From the NCBI GenBank assembly GCA_900539525.1, contig UQCM01000011.1, positions 1-64,000 on the forward strand: a DNA stretch of 64,000 bases, in the 5' to 3' direction. Numbering within the stretch: the first letter of the stretch is position 1; every line of letters begins with the position of its first letter. The notes below the pieces were generated by a model. That model was not told the DNA's origin. It did not search any database and was given only the letters and a program-made list of their open reading frames with translations. The position numbers and the translations under genes are program-made. Shown here piece by piece: positions 26,741 through 35,577 of the stretch. This DNA comes from an uncultured Blautia sp. GTDB taxonomy: Bacteria > Bacillota > Clostridia > Lachnospirales > Lachnospiraceae.

Positions 26741-27870
26741 TGCCGCCTAAAGGACATGCAATCCTCTCCGCATCGTCTTCGGAACGTTGGCTCCATTGCC
26801 CGCCTTCTGCAAGATTGTGCGAGACCTATGAGGACAAAGGTAGCGACTATGCTGCCGAAGGAACCGACGCTCACAGCCTCTGCGAGTACAAGCTCCGCAA
26901 GGCGCTGGGCATGGCGGTCAAAGACCCGACCGAACACCTCACTTGGTACAACGCCGAGATGGAGGACTGCGCCAATGGCTATGCAGCCTTCATCATGGAA
27001 CAGGTAGAAGCTGCCAAGGAGACCTGCTCCGACCCGGTCGTCCTTATCGAACAGCGTGTAGACTTCTCCCTCTGGGTAGAACAGGGCTTCGGAACCGCCG
27101 ACTGCATCATCATCGCTGACGGCACACTCCGTATCGTCGATTACAAGCACGGTCTGGGTGTTCTGGTCTCTTCGGAGGACAATCCCCAGATGAAGTGCTA
27201 CGCCCTCGGTGCGCTGGAGCTGTTCGATGACATCTACGACATCGACAACGTCAGCATGACCATCTACCAGCCTCGTCGCCAGAACGTCAGCACTTTCGAA
27301 CTGGAAAAGGAAGCCCTGTACGCTTGGGCAGATGAAATCCTGAAACCTACCGCTGAGCTTGCCTTCGCCGGTGACGGCAACTTCCTCTGCGGAGAATGGT
27401 GCGGTTTCTGTAAGGCCAAGCATGAATGCATGGCCAGAGCGGAAGCAAACCTTCTTCTGGCACAGCACGACTTCAAACTGCCGCCTCTATTGGAGGATTC
27501 GGAAATCGAAGTCATCCTCTCCCGTGTGGACGAGCTTGTGGCATGGGCCTCCGATATTAAGGAGTACGCTCTGCAGCAGGCAGTCAGCGGAAAGGAATGG
27601 CACGGCTTCAAGCTGGTCGAAGGCCGCTCGAACCGTAAGTACACAAACGAGACTGCTGTCATTCAGGCAGTCGAAGATGCAGGCTTTGAGCCGTATGAGA
27701 AGAAGCTGCTCGGCATCACCACGATGCAGAAGCTCCTCGGCAAGGCCCGCTTTGAAGAACTCCTTGCTGGCTTCATCGAAAAGCCGCAGGGCAAACCGAC
27801 TCTCGTGCCGGAATCCGATAAGCGTCCGGCAATGAACACCGCAAAATCAGATTTTATGGAGGACAACTAA
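26740..27870 (+). CDS. DUF2800 RecB-like phage nuclease
   Basis: A 376-residue DUF2800 protein. SASSSERWLHCPPSARLCE and AAEGTDAHSLCEYKL match the N-terminal motifs of RecB-type nucleases. GTADCIIIADGTLRIVDYKH carries the Asp and D-x-K residues of the PD-(D/E)xK core. FLCGEWCGFCKAKHEC near residue 215 provides the cysteines seen in AddB/Cas4-like Fe-S nucleases. It probably acts as an exonuclease in phage recombination or replication, with DUF2815 downstream as its usual partner. Start ATG 26740 overlaps the previous stop. Confidence 0.85.
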   Translation: MPPKGHAILSASSSERWLHCPPSARLCETYEDKGSDYAAEGTDAHSLCEYKLRKALGMAVKDPTEHLTWYNAEMEDCANGYAAFIMEQVEAAKETCSDPVVLIEQRVDFSLWVEQGFGTADCIIIADGTLRIVDYKHGLGVLVSSEDNPQMKCYALGALELFDDIYDIDNVSMTIYQPRRQNVSTFELEKEALYAWADEILKPTAELAFAGDGNFLCGEWCGFCKAKHECMARAEANLLLAQHDFKLPPLLEDSEIEVILSRVDELVAWASDIKEYALQQAVSGKEWHGFKLVEGRSNRKYTNETAVIQAVEDAGFEPYEKKLLGITTMQKLLGKARFEELLAGFIEKPQGKPTLVPESDKRPAMNTAKSDFMEDN

Positions 27871-27871
27871 T

Positions 27872-28444
27872 ATGAGTAAGAATGTAAAAATGAGCAATCC
27901 CATGAAGGTTATCACTGGCCCGGACACCCGTTGGAGCTACGCCAACGTCTGGGAGCCTAAGAGCATCAACGGCGGTGCACCTAAGTACAGCGTCAGCCTC
28001 ATCATCCCTAAGTCCGATACCAAGACCGTCGCTAAGGTCAAGGCTGCTATCGAAGCTGCCTACCATGAGGGCGAGTCCAAGCTGAAGGGCAACGGTAAGT
28101 CCGTACCTGCTCTCTCCGTCATCAAGACGCCTCTCCGCGATGGCGACCTTGAAAGACCTGATGACGCAGCCTATGCGAACGCCTACTTCATCAACGCCAA
28201 TGCGACCTCTGCTCCCGGCATCGTGGATGCTGACCTGAATCCTATCATGACCCGTTCCGAGGTCTACTCCGGTGTGTATGGTCGTGCCAGCATCACCTTC
28301 TATGCCTTCAACAGCTCCGGCAACAAGGGTATCGCCTGCGGCCTGAACAACCTGCAGAAGGTGCGCGACGGTCAGCCTCTCGGCGGCAAGGCATCTGCTG
28401 AGTCCGACTTCGCAACGGACGAGGATGAGGATTTCCTCGACTAA
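27872..28444 (+). CDS. DUF2815 single-strand-binding-like phage protein
   Basis: A 190-residue DUF2815 protein (SNPMKVITGPDTRWSYANVW, YSVSLIIPKSDTKTVAKVKA, ASITFYAFNSSGNKGIACGL, acidic tail DEDEDFLD). The OB-like fold and acidic C-terminal tail suggest single-strand DNA binding during phage replication. It begins one base after the DUF2800 stop with GGAGG upstream. The DUF2800-DUF2815-polymerase order is the standard early replication block of many Clostridia prophages and conjugative elements. Confidence 0.85.
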   Translation: MSKNVKMSNPMKVITGPDTRWSYANVWEPKSINGGAPKYSVSLIIPKSDTKTVAKVKAAIEAAYHEGESKLKGNGKSVPALSVIKTPLRDGDLERPDDAAYANAYFINANATSAPGIVDADLNPIMTRSEVYSGVYGRASITFYAFNSSGNKGIACGLNNLQKVRDGQPLGGKASAESDFATDEDEDFLD

Positions 28445-28463
28445 TCCCTGACCCAATCCACCA

Positions 28464-28498
28464 TGCTGGCGGTGGGAACACTGCCGCCAGCACCATTT
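28464..28498 (+). terminator. hairpin after the DUF2815 gene
   Basis: TGCTGGCGG (28464-28472) and CCGCCAGCA (28484-28492) form a perfect 9-bp stem followed only by CCATTTTA. With so weak a T-tract it could be a partial terminator or a processing hairpin rather than a full stop. Confidence 0.45.
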
Positions 28499-28521
28499 TA
28501 TGAAAATATGAGGTAAACCAT

Positions 28522-28710
28522 ATGAACGATATGATTTCTATTGCAAACCAGATTGTCATCTATTCCGTGTGCTACTGCTTCTTCTTTATCATCTACGGCT
28601 ACGCCCTCTACAACATCGGTAAGTTCATCGTGAGGATTCTCACCGCCGCTTACCGCAGGGTGAAGGCTGACTGGAAGGCATGGCATCCGGAGAAGAAGGA
28701 CGACCAGTAA
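28522..28710 (+). CDS. small single-pass membrane protein of phage module
   Basis: A 62-residue protein with one long hydrophobic segment (residues about 8-34, rich in Tyr, Phe and Ile) and a basic, Trp-containing C-terminus (RRVKADWKAWHPEKK). It lies between DUF2815 and the polymerase fragment, with TGAGG upstream of ATG 28522. No domain recognised. Its preservation next to a truncated polymerase suggests it is a passenger of the remnant. Confidence 0.6.
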   Translation: MNDMISIANQIVIYSVCYCFFFIIYGYALYNIGKFIVRILTAAYRRVKADWKAWHPEKKDDQ

Positions 28711-28770
28711 ACCAAAGCAGGCGGTAGGGATTCGTTCTCTGCCGCTTGTGTCATTGAAAGGACTAATTCT

Positions 28771-29583
28771 ATGAAAACACTCAGTATCGATATCGAGACC
28801 TACAGTGACGTCCCGCTCCAAAAGACCGGTGTCTACCGTTACTGCGAGTCTCCCAATTTTGAAATATTGCTCTTTGCCTACAGTGTCGATAACGCTCCGG
28901 TGGAAGTAGTCGACCTTGCCTGCGGTGAGAAGATTCCCGAAGAGGTACTGGCGGCCTTGGAGGATGAGAACGTTATCAAATGGGCCTTCAATGCTTCCTT
29001 TGAACGCATCTGTCTTTCACGCTTCCTCGGCTATCCGACCGGTGAGTATCTCAACCCAGAGAGCTGGCGCTGCTCCATGATATGGTCTGCCACGATGAGC
29101 CTGCCGCTTTCCTTGGAAGGTGTCGGTGCAGTCCTCGGTCTGGAAAAGCAGAAGCTGCGCAAGTTCCCGGTGCCAGACTCGGTCTGGGAGGAGTACCACA
29201 TCGACCAAGAGATAAACGACCGTGGTGTTCGACTGGATATGGAGCTGGTACATCAGGCCATCGAAATGGACACCCGCTCCCGTGAGGAGCTGACCGAGGC
29301 CATGAAGCATCTGACCGCTCTCGAAAACCCGAACTCCGTGCAGCAGATGAAGCAGTGGCTCTCCGACAAAGGTTTGGAGACCGAAAGTCTGGATAAAAAG
29401 TATGTGGCCGAGCTTTTGAAGACTGCGCCACCGGAACTCTGCGATGTATTGACCCTTCGGCAGCAGCTCGCCAAGTCCAGCGTCCGTAAATATCAGGCGA
29501 TGGAAAAGACGGTCTGCGAGGATGGCCGTGCCCGTGGTATGTTCCAGTTCTACGGTCTTTCGTACTTTACCCTGCGGTTTTAA
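28771..29583 (+). pseudogene. truncated phage family A DNA polymerase
   Basis: The 270 codons begin like phage polymerase I-type enzymes: SIDIETYSDVPLQKTGVYRY gives the D-x-E of the 3'-5' exonuclease, and NASFERICLSRFLG follows. About 50 residues expected after GLEKQKL are missing: the frame jumps to RKFPVPDSVWEEYHIDQEIN, normally found after the DVE exonuclease motif. The sequence then ends in QFYGLSYFTLRF, just where NRTGRFAGRLVQ and the whole polymerase domain should start. One in-frame deletion and a 3' truncation leave no polymerase active site. The remnant marks the place where the DUF262/DUF3696 operon now abuts. Confidence 0.85.
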
Positions 29584-29616
29584 CAGACACAGGGATTCTT
29601 TTTTTATCTCTTACAT

Positions 29617-30351
29617 TCACTCCCACTCATACTTATCAATTTTATTTATAATATGTAGTCCCAACTCATTATTCTGATATCCATGATAACAATTTTCATG
29701 ATGTCTTTGAAAACAATAATATCTCCCGTGTTTCTTTCCATACAGGTTTCCGTTTATTTCAATTGCACAATTTAATAATTCCTGTGCTTCTTCATCATTT
29801 AAGTCCATGGCATCTACATAACGCCCTGCTCCATCTACATAAGGATCTTTTCTGTGTTTTTTATTAGGTTCATAGCATCTGATCCCCAGCATAATTTTGT
29901 AGAACTGAATATGCTCCTGTCTGGAGATATTTTTTATAGAAGTATTCTCTCTCCCTATCATTCCCTCAATTACCGACTGTGCAAACACAGGCTCTGATTC
30001 AAGACTGATCAGAAAATCATCTTTCGCCCATGCACAGATTACAGAACAGGAGTTTCCCAGTTTAAATTCTTCATCCAGTATATTTTTCGGCTGATCCAGA
30101 TTCGCCAGTAAATGCATCAGGTATCTTTTTTCATCCTGTGTTTGAAATTCCTTCACCAATTGAATCAGAGGATATCCAGGAGCGATTTCCATCGAAGTAT
30201 TTATGACTGTTGAATACAGTTTCTTTACCTCAGTTGTTTCCTTACTCTCTATCTTCCTGCATATATCCATCCACTGATGTACTTTCTGAATAGCTTCCTG
30301 TTTGCTGGAAAATGATTTTACAAAAGACAGATCGTTAACTGCTGCAATCAT
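29617..30351 (-). CDS. unknown protein, third gene of DUF262-DUF3696 operon
   Basis: A 244-residue protein with no domain I recognise. It is helical for the first 150 residues. The C-terminal region contains LYGKKHGRYYCFQRHHENCY followed by HGYQNNELGLHI, a cluster of His, Tyr and Cys that looks catalytic or metal-binding and could belong to a nuclease or a toxin-like enzyme. GGTGG precedes ATG 30351, and the gene begins 20 bases after the ATPase stop. As the only unidentified member of a DUF262-ATPase operon it is the best candidate for the effector. Low GC points to horizontal origin. Confidence 0.75.
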   Translation of the reverse strand: MIAAVNDLSFVKSFSSKQEAIQKVHQWMDICRKIESKETTEVKKLYSTVINTSMEIAPGYPLIQLVKEFQTQDEKRYLMHLLANLDQPKNILDEEFKLGNSCSVICAWAKDDFLISLESEPVFAQSVIEGMIGRENTSIKNISRQEHIQFYKIMLGIRCYEPNKKHRKDPYVDGAGRYVDAMDLNDEEAQELLNCAIEINGNLYGKKHGRYYCFQRHHENCYHGYQNNELGLHIINKIDKYEWE

Positions 30352-30371
30352 TTCTTCACCACCATTTATCT

Positions 30372-31487
30372 TTACAGTAATTCCAATAATGCATTATCCC
30401 ATTCATCAAAAAAACCTTTCGGCCAGAAGTCCAAACGCCCGTTTTCATCCAATACAGGTGCATCATATGTGTGGACAGTGACACTGTCTGACGTTTTTGT
30501 ACAGAAATAGTATAATTTAGCTTTTTCTTTCTTCAATATCTTCTGTTTAACAGCCAGACGTATGCCATTTAAAATATGATCACTGTGTGTCTCTACAATA
30601 ACCTGTACACCGCCCTGCGCTGCTCTTGCAATCAATTCCCCGATTTTTCTCTGTCCCCGGGGATGAAGATGAGCTTCCGGATTTTCTAATATAACAAGAT
30701 CATTGGTTTTTGCCTTTAATAATGCAAGTATGACCGGCAGACTATAAGAAACACCAAACCCCACATTTACAGGTTTATATTCCATTATGGTTCCCATAGA
30801 TGCTGCATTCTCCGCTTGTCTGACTTTCAGGCTGACAATATCTGCCGTTTGAACATCGTTAAAATCAAACCCGATTCCAGGACTGATTACATTCATCCAT
30901 TGTTCTGCCTGCTGCTTCAAAGTATTTCCTCTGCCCAGAAGCACTTCTCTTGTTCCCACTGGATCACCGGAATGCTTTTCCAAATAATACACCGCATGTT
31001 CGCCGTATATACCGACATGATTTCTGACCTGAACATCATAAAAAGATTTTTCATAGCTTTTTCTCGGTCCAAATCTTTCTGCAATAATATACTCAAAATT
31101 CTGATTAAGAAGATTTAAATTCTCTTCTGCTATATCATCAATCCCTTCTGACATCTTATGATTGATTTTAAGATAATCGGAATCTCTTATATAATCGAGA
31201 ACCCATTTGTGCTCCTGGTCATATTCATCTGTAAGAATAATTTCTATATCCCCATCTGCATTGAAATACAGCAAGTCATACCCTGTTCCAATTTGTGTAT
31301 AATTACCATTTAAGTAAATACCATCTTTCAGGCTGCCTTTTTCAAAAGCCTGGCGCAATAACAGCAATGCCTGAATAATGGTAGACTTTCCCATACTGTT
31401 GACTCCAGAAAGAAGATTCATATTTGACAATTCCAGCTCTATTTCTTCAAAGCATTTGAAATTCTTGATTTTGATTTTTTTAATCAC
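30372..31487 (-). CDS. AAA ATPase of the DUF3696 type
   Basis: A 371-residue RecF/ABC-like ATPase. It starts with IKIKNFKCFEEIELELSNMN, Walker A GVNSMGKS at residues 28-35, and Walker B LVILENPEAHLHPRGQ. The His-switch ETHSDHILNGIRLAV follows, then the C-terminal DUF3696 hallmark FFDEWDNALLELL. Such single-chain ATPases act as sensors in defence pairs (as in Septu or retron-linked ATPases). The start is a GTG (31487) with GAGGAGG six bases upstream; it overlaps the end of the DUF262 gene by eight bases, implying coupling. The family's own function is undefined. Confidence 0.85.
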   Translation of the reverse strand: MIKKIKIKNFKCFEEIELELSNMNLLSGVNSMGKSTIIQALLLLRQAFEKGSLKDGIYLNGNYTQIGTGYDLLYFNADGDIEIILTDEYDQEHKWVLDYIRDSDYLKINHKMSEGIDDIAEENLNLLNQNFEYIIAERFGPRKSYEKSFYDVQVRNHVGIYGEHAVYYLEKHSGDPVGTREVLLGRGNTLKQQAEQWMNVISPGIGFDFNDVQTADIVSLKVRQAENAASMGTIMEYKPVNVGFGVSYSLPVILALLKAKTNDLVILENPEAHLHPRGQRKIGELIARAAQGGVQVIVETHSDHILNGIRLAVKQKILKKEKAKLYYFCTKTSDSVTVHTYDAPVLDENGRLDFWPKGFFDEWDNALLELL

Positions 31488-32754
31488 TGAGTACCTCCTC
31501 AATCAAAAGTTTTATCTGAGCCATGCGTTTATTATAGGAGTATTTGTCACTTGACTTTACAAATATCTGAAAATCATTTGTTTCACACAATACAACGTAT
31601 TGTTTCTGTATCTCTTGCTTTTTTTTCACAATTTTATTTCTCTGTGTTTCATCCAGCTCAAATATGGCTCTGCACCACATTTCAAAAATCGCCTTATTGA
31701 TTGGACGACGTCTCCCATCAGAAGCCATTTTGCGAAATGCCGCATTGCCAAAAATATGATACATAATCGTCATAATCGAGCTGAATTCCTCTTCCATACT
31801 ATCTATTATTTCTCTTTTTTGGTGATTTATGTAATCCATGGTCTCATTCAGATAATTCTCCGATATCCCCTCATATTTGTCTGTTCCATAATAGCAAACT
31901 GCAACAAACCTCAGTACAAATTCCTGATCCAGCATTCGTTCTGTTTTGATGCTGTGACATGTGGCAGTTAGAAAGGCCTCGGACGAAGCAAGTTTTTTCA
32001 GAAATGAAACTGCCGGCCCCTGATATAAAGCGTGTCGGATCTCCTGTGGTGTCAGTTCCAGACCACCTGTATTCAAACGTTTAAAGATATTATATTTTAC
32101 ATTAATCGGAGTTCCTTCCTTTACCGAATATGTTATGATCGTACTCTCATCGATTCTTCTGGAAAACTGACGTGGAAGTTCATCGTAACCCAACCCGTTT
32201 AAATCATTAAAAAACTCCATTCCCTCCAATTTTAGTGTCTTTTCTACAACAAATTCATTAATTGCCGTTATTCTCTGCAAACCATCAATAATTAACCAGT
32301 TATCTTCATCGGAAGCATCAAAATAGAAAGCCGGCAGAGGAATTCTGAGTAAAAAAGATTCAATGAGCTGACTCTTTTTTACGTCGTTCCATAAACCACC
32401 CTTCCTTTGAAACTCAGTATTTAAATCAATTTCTCTATTTTTTAAGCGTCTTACCAGAGAATCCAATGCCATTGGTGCCATGATAATACTAATCTTTGTT
32501 GGATCAAATGGCTGAATCCTTTCGTCCAGTGAAACCACTGTATCTTCTGCTTCCAATTCGATACCATCAGACAAAATTTCAATATTCTTCCCGCTTAGAT
32601 ATTCTTGCATTTCCAGAAATGTATCTTCATTTTTTTCCTTTTCCGGAACCTCTGCATATGTATTATAAAATGTAATGGATTCTATTTTATAATCCTGTTT
32701 TTCAGCAGTTTTCACCAAATCATCCAGATAACCTATTATCTTATCACTGAGCAT
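31480..32754 (-). CDS. DUF262 protein, first gene of candidate defence operon
   Basis: A 424-residue DUF262 protein. The core shows LNTEFQRKGGLWNDVKKSQL (near residue 137), IPLPAFYFD and WLIIDGLQRITAI (near residue 175, the DGQQR-type motif with Leu), then FKRLNTGGLELTPQEIRHAL. No DUF1524 nuclease domain follows; the C-terminal part is helical and basic, ending in KLLIEEVLSD. It may therefore be a nucleotide-using or DNA-sensing subunit that depends on its operon partners. This fits the ATPase and unknown gene downstream. GGCAGGT lies before ATG 32754. Confidence 0.85.
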   Translation of the reverse strand: MLSDKIIGYLDDLVKTAEKQDYKIESITFYNTYAEVPEKEKNEDTFLEMQEYLSGKNIEILSDGIELEAEDTVVSLDERIQPFDPTKISIIMAPMALDSLVRRLKNREIDLNTEFQRKGGLWNDVKKSQLIESFLLRIPLPAFYFDASDEDNWLIIDGLQRITAINEFVVEKTLKLEGMEFFNDLNGLGYDELPRQFSRRIDESTIITYSVKEGTPINVKYNIFKRLNTGGLELTPQEIRHALYQGPAVSFLKKLASSEAFLTATCHSIKTERMLDQEFVLRFVAVCYYGTDKYEGISENYLNETMDYINHQKREIIDSMEEEFSSIMTIMYHIFGNAAFRKMASDGRRRPINKAIFEMWCRAIFELDETQRNKIVKKKQEIQKQYVVLCETNDFQIFVKSSDKYSYNKRMAQIKLLIEEVLSD

Positions 32755-32797
32755 ATCTTATACCTGCCTAAGTTCTAAATACTTAATCTTTTGATTC

Positions 32798-32851
32798 CAG
32801 GGTCAAAAGGTTATGATTTTCAATACCAGAGTCAGAAGTATCTGACTCTGG
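32798..32851 (+). repeat. short copy of the GGTCAAAAG hairpin element
   Basis: CCAGGGTCAAAAGGTTATGA begins the element. A perfect 11-bp stem, CCAGAGTCAGA (32826-32836) with TCTGACTCTGG (32841-32851), encloses AGTA. The same AGTA loop and a related stem, and an inverted copy of the CCAGGGTCAAAAGG segment, occur at 46654-46792. It lies in the gap between the DUF262 operon and the nucleoside kinase, at the right border of the accessory island. Confidence 0.6.
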
Positions 32852-32904
32852 CTTCATTCTATCATAAATTATCTCAAATTCCATCAAAAATCTTTTCCCC
32901 CGAG

Positions 32905-34575
32905 TTAGACCTGAAAACACCCTCCCCCCACGAATTCTCTCAGCAGCGAATTCGTGGGAATACTGTCATCCGGGATTCCCACAAAGTAATCCAGGAATTT
33001 CAGCAGGCGCTTTGCCTCCAGGTATTCGGGCTCTGTCTTTTCTATCCCGAAAAGCAGCGGTTCCGCATAGATCTTCAGTGCGGCAAATTCATAGATCAGG
33101 GCTGAGTTGAACATCACGTCTGCCTCCTCCTGATAAGGGAAAATATAGGATTCTTCCCCCCTTCGCACCGAATCCCACATGGCAATGGTGTTTTTTGCGC
33201 TCGTACCTCTCGTTCTGGCATCACGCACGATCCTTCTCAGAAGTCTTCCATCTGTGGTAGGGATGCGGTTGTGCTCGTCGATGTTTAACTGTGTCAACGC
33301 ACTGATATAAATCCTGAACTTACTTTCATCCGGCAATCCGCGTGACATTTCCGGGTTCAGACAGTGGATTCCCTCGATGACAAGAATATCATCCTTCCCC
33401 AGCTGCTTGTATTTTCCACGGTATTCCCGTAATCCTGTTTTGAAATTAAAGGTGGGAAGCTCTACTCTTTCTCCGGCCAGAAGTGCCTTCATATCCCGGA
33501 CAAAAAGTTCCACATCCAGTGCTTCCAGACATTCGAAATTGTGCTTTCCGTATTCGTCCTTCGGTGTGTCCTCCCGGTTCACAAAGTAATCATCCACCGC
33601 GATCGGATGGGGCTTCATCCCATGCGCCGCCAGCTGAATGGAAAGTCTGTGGGAGAATGTAGTCTTGCCTGAAGATGAGGGACCGGCTATCAGGATCAGC
33701 TTCTTATCTCTGTCTTCTGCGATCTGCCGGGCAATATCTGAAATCTTCCTCTCCTGTAATGCTTCCTGAATAAGAATCAGATCATGGATATCCTTATGAA
33801 CAATATAGTCATTCAGTGCACCCACCGTCGGCACCTCCAGCATCTCCCCCCACTTCATGGACTCTTTCTGCACCTGAAAGATCTTCCGCTGCGGTGCAAA
33901 ATCCGGGACAGACTTCGGATCCTTCCTACCCGGGAGAAGCAGCACAAAGCCCTCATCATAGAGCTTCAGGTCAAAATATTTCAGGTAAGAGGTATCCGGC
34001 ACCATAAAGCCGTAATTATAATCTTCAAAATCGTCGATGCTGTAAAGGTTCACCTTCGACACACGCCGGTAATGAAAGAGCTTTTCCTTGTCCTTCATCC
34101 CGTATTTTTCAAACAGGCTGATCGCATCGTCTGTATTCAGGCATTTCTTCCGGATCGGGATGGCATCCCTCACCATCTGATGCATATATATCTTTACCTT
34201 CTCAAGAAATACCTCATCTAACGTCAGGTTTCCCTTTATGGTACAGTAGATGCCACCGCTCACAGCAAAATGAACCCCTACTTTTTCAATGTGTGCATGC
34301 CCTGCCTCATGGTAAACAGCCTTTATCATGAGAAGTATCATACTTCTGCGGTAAGTATGAAATCCCATCTTCTCCTCCGTGGTCACAAAGCTCAGACAGC
34401 AGTCACCGGCCACGCATTTCTGAAGCTCCCTCAGCCTTCCATCCACCAGTACCAGAACAATATCATTGTTCTTTGTCTCCTGATAATCCTTTGCAATCTC
34501 CTCATAGCTGGTGCCAACCAGATACTGTCTGACCTCCGGACCGATCTGTACGGATGCCATCTGCTTATCTCTCAT
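32905..34575 (-). CDS. nucleoside kinase (uridine kinase family) with ThrRS-like N-terminal domain
   Basis: A 556-residue two-part protein common in Clostridia. The N-terminal TGS- and threonyl-tRNA synthetase editing-like region contains HEAGHAHIEKVGVHFA. The C-terminal P-loop part is a uridine kinase/phosphoribulokinase domain: IAGPSSSGKTTF, DDYFVNREDTPKDEYGKHNF, LVIEGIHCLNPEMS and RIVRDARTRGTS. It probably phosphorylates a nucleoside with a nucleotide donor; the exact substrate is uncertain. ATG 34575 is chosen because GAGGAGGAGAC precedes it. Its leader holds two hairpins (34609-34693). It follows the nif3/trmK genes on the minus strand with a 219-base gap. Confidence 0.88.
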   Translation of the reverse strand: MRDKQMASVQIGPEVRQYLVGTSYEEIAKDYQETKNNDIVLVLVDGRLRELQKCVAGDCCLSFVTTEEKMGFHTYRRSMILLMIKAVYHEAGHAHIEKVGVHFAVSGGIYCTIKGNLTLDEVFLEKVKIYMHQMVRDAIPIRKKCLNTDDAISLFEKYGMKDKEKLFHYRRVSKVNLYSIDDFEDYNYGFMVPDTSYLKYFDLKLYDEGFVLLLPGRKDPKSVPDFAPQRKIFQVQKESMKWGEMLEVPTVGALNDYIVHKDIHDLILIQEALQERKISDIARQIAEDRDKKLILIAGPSSSGKTTFSHRLSIQLAAHGMKPHPIAVDDYFVNREDTPKDEYGKHNFECLEALDVELFVRDMKALLAGERVELPTFNFKTGLREYRGKYKQLGKDDILVIEGIHCLNPEMSRGLPDESKFRIYISALTQLNIDEHNRIPTTDGRLLRRIVRDARTRGTSAKNTIAMWDSVRRGEESYIFPYQEEADVMFNSALIYEFAALKIYAEPLLFGIEKTEPEYLEAKRLLKFLDYFVGIPDDSIPTNSLLREFVGGGCFQV

Positions 34576-34608
34576 TACTGTCTCCTCCTCTGCCCTAATG
34601 TCATTACC

Positions 34609-34693
34609 CAAGTACGCTTCGGCGTACTTGCTGCGGGATGTGCGCCATGATTTGCATAGCATGCGTGTTACTGGTCACGGAGTGAACAGTAAC
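34609..34693 (-). other. structured leader of the nucleoside kinase gene
   Basis: Two perfect or near-perfect hairpins lie upstream of the kinase start. The first is a 9-bp stem CAAGTACGC/GCGTACTTG with a four-base loop (34609-34630). The second is the palindrome GTTACTG-N-TCAC...GTGA-N-CAGTAAC (34667-34693), which recurs at 52070-52097. Neither has a T-tract, so they are not obvious terminators. Confidence 0.5.
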
Positions 34694-34794
34694 TCTGCCA
34701 AGGAGCTCCTCCCAGTCGCCTCAGACAGGAACGCATTTACAGCAAATAGTCTTGTAGCAGACGGACTGTGCGCCTGCTGTTCCAAATCGATTCT

Positions 34795-35577
34795 CTATAT
34801 TACTGTAAACGGATTCTCCAGCTTCTCCGTATACACCTTAAGCTCCGGGAATCTCGTTTTGATAAACTCTTCCATCTGCGAAATATAAATCTTTTCAATC
34901 CCGTAATGCCCTGCATCGATCACAGCGATGCCCTGCATCAGCGCGTCGATCCCGTCATGATGCCCGTAATCTCCGCTGATCATCACATCTGCGCCTGCTG
35001 CGACCGCAGCGCCTGTCATGCTCTTCCCCGATCCGGGCAGCACTGCCGCTCTGGTGATCATCCTGTCCGGATCTCCGAATATACGAACGGTTTCAAGTCC
35101 GAATACTCTCTTTACATATTCTCCGCATTCCCGCAGTGTCATGGAATTCGCCAGCGTTCCGACGCGGCCGAAGCCTTCCTTTCTCACACCGTCATCATAC
35201 GTCACTTCCAGGATTTCCGGCTGCTTAAGCTTCAGCATCTCTCCCGCCAGAGCACCCATAGTCACCACATCATAGTTCGTATGCATTGCATAGTATGAGA
35301 TATCATTCTGTATCAGCTCCACAAGCCTGCGGCCGGTAAAATCATCGGTCGTCACATGCTTCAGAGCCCCGAAAATCATCGGATGGTGGGTCAGCAGAAG
35401 GTCCGCCTCCACCGCTTTTGCATCCTGTATCACCCGGTCAGTCGCATCCAGCGCAATATATACATTCTTTACTTCCTTTTCTCTGCGCCCCGCCTGCAGC
35501 CCCAGATTATCCCAGGACTCTGCCATGCTTAAAGGATATTTCTTTTCCAGCTCTTTTATGATTTCTGCACAGTTCAT
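34795..35577 (-). CDS. Nif3-like dinuclear metal centre protein
   Basis: A 260-residue NIF3/DUF34 family protein. Visible are AESWDNLGLQAGRREKEV, the metal-binding LLLTHHPMIFG (near residue 64) and MISGDYGHHDGIDA with further His residues. Family members form hexamers with two metal ions per subunit; the biochemical role is not agreed. Some databases call it GTP cyclohydrolase 1 type 2. The start overlaps the trmK stop by four bases; this pairing with trmK and rpoD is standard in Firmicutes. Confidence 0.92.
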   Translation of the reverse strand: MNCAEIIKELEKKYPLSMAESWDNLGLQAGRREKEVKNVYIALDATDRVIQDAKAVEADLLLTHHPMIFGALKHVTTDDFTGRRLVELIQNDISYYAMHTNYDVVTMGALAGEMLKLKQPEILEVTYDDGVRKEGFGRVGTLANSMTLRECGEYVKRVFGLETVRIFGDPDRMITRAAVLPGSGKSMTGAAVAAGADVMISGDYGHHDGIDALMQGIAVIDAGHYGIEKIYISQMEEFIKTRFPELKVYTEKLENPFTVI

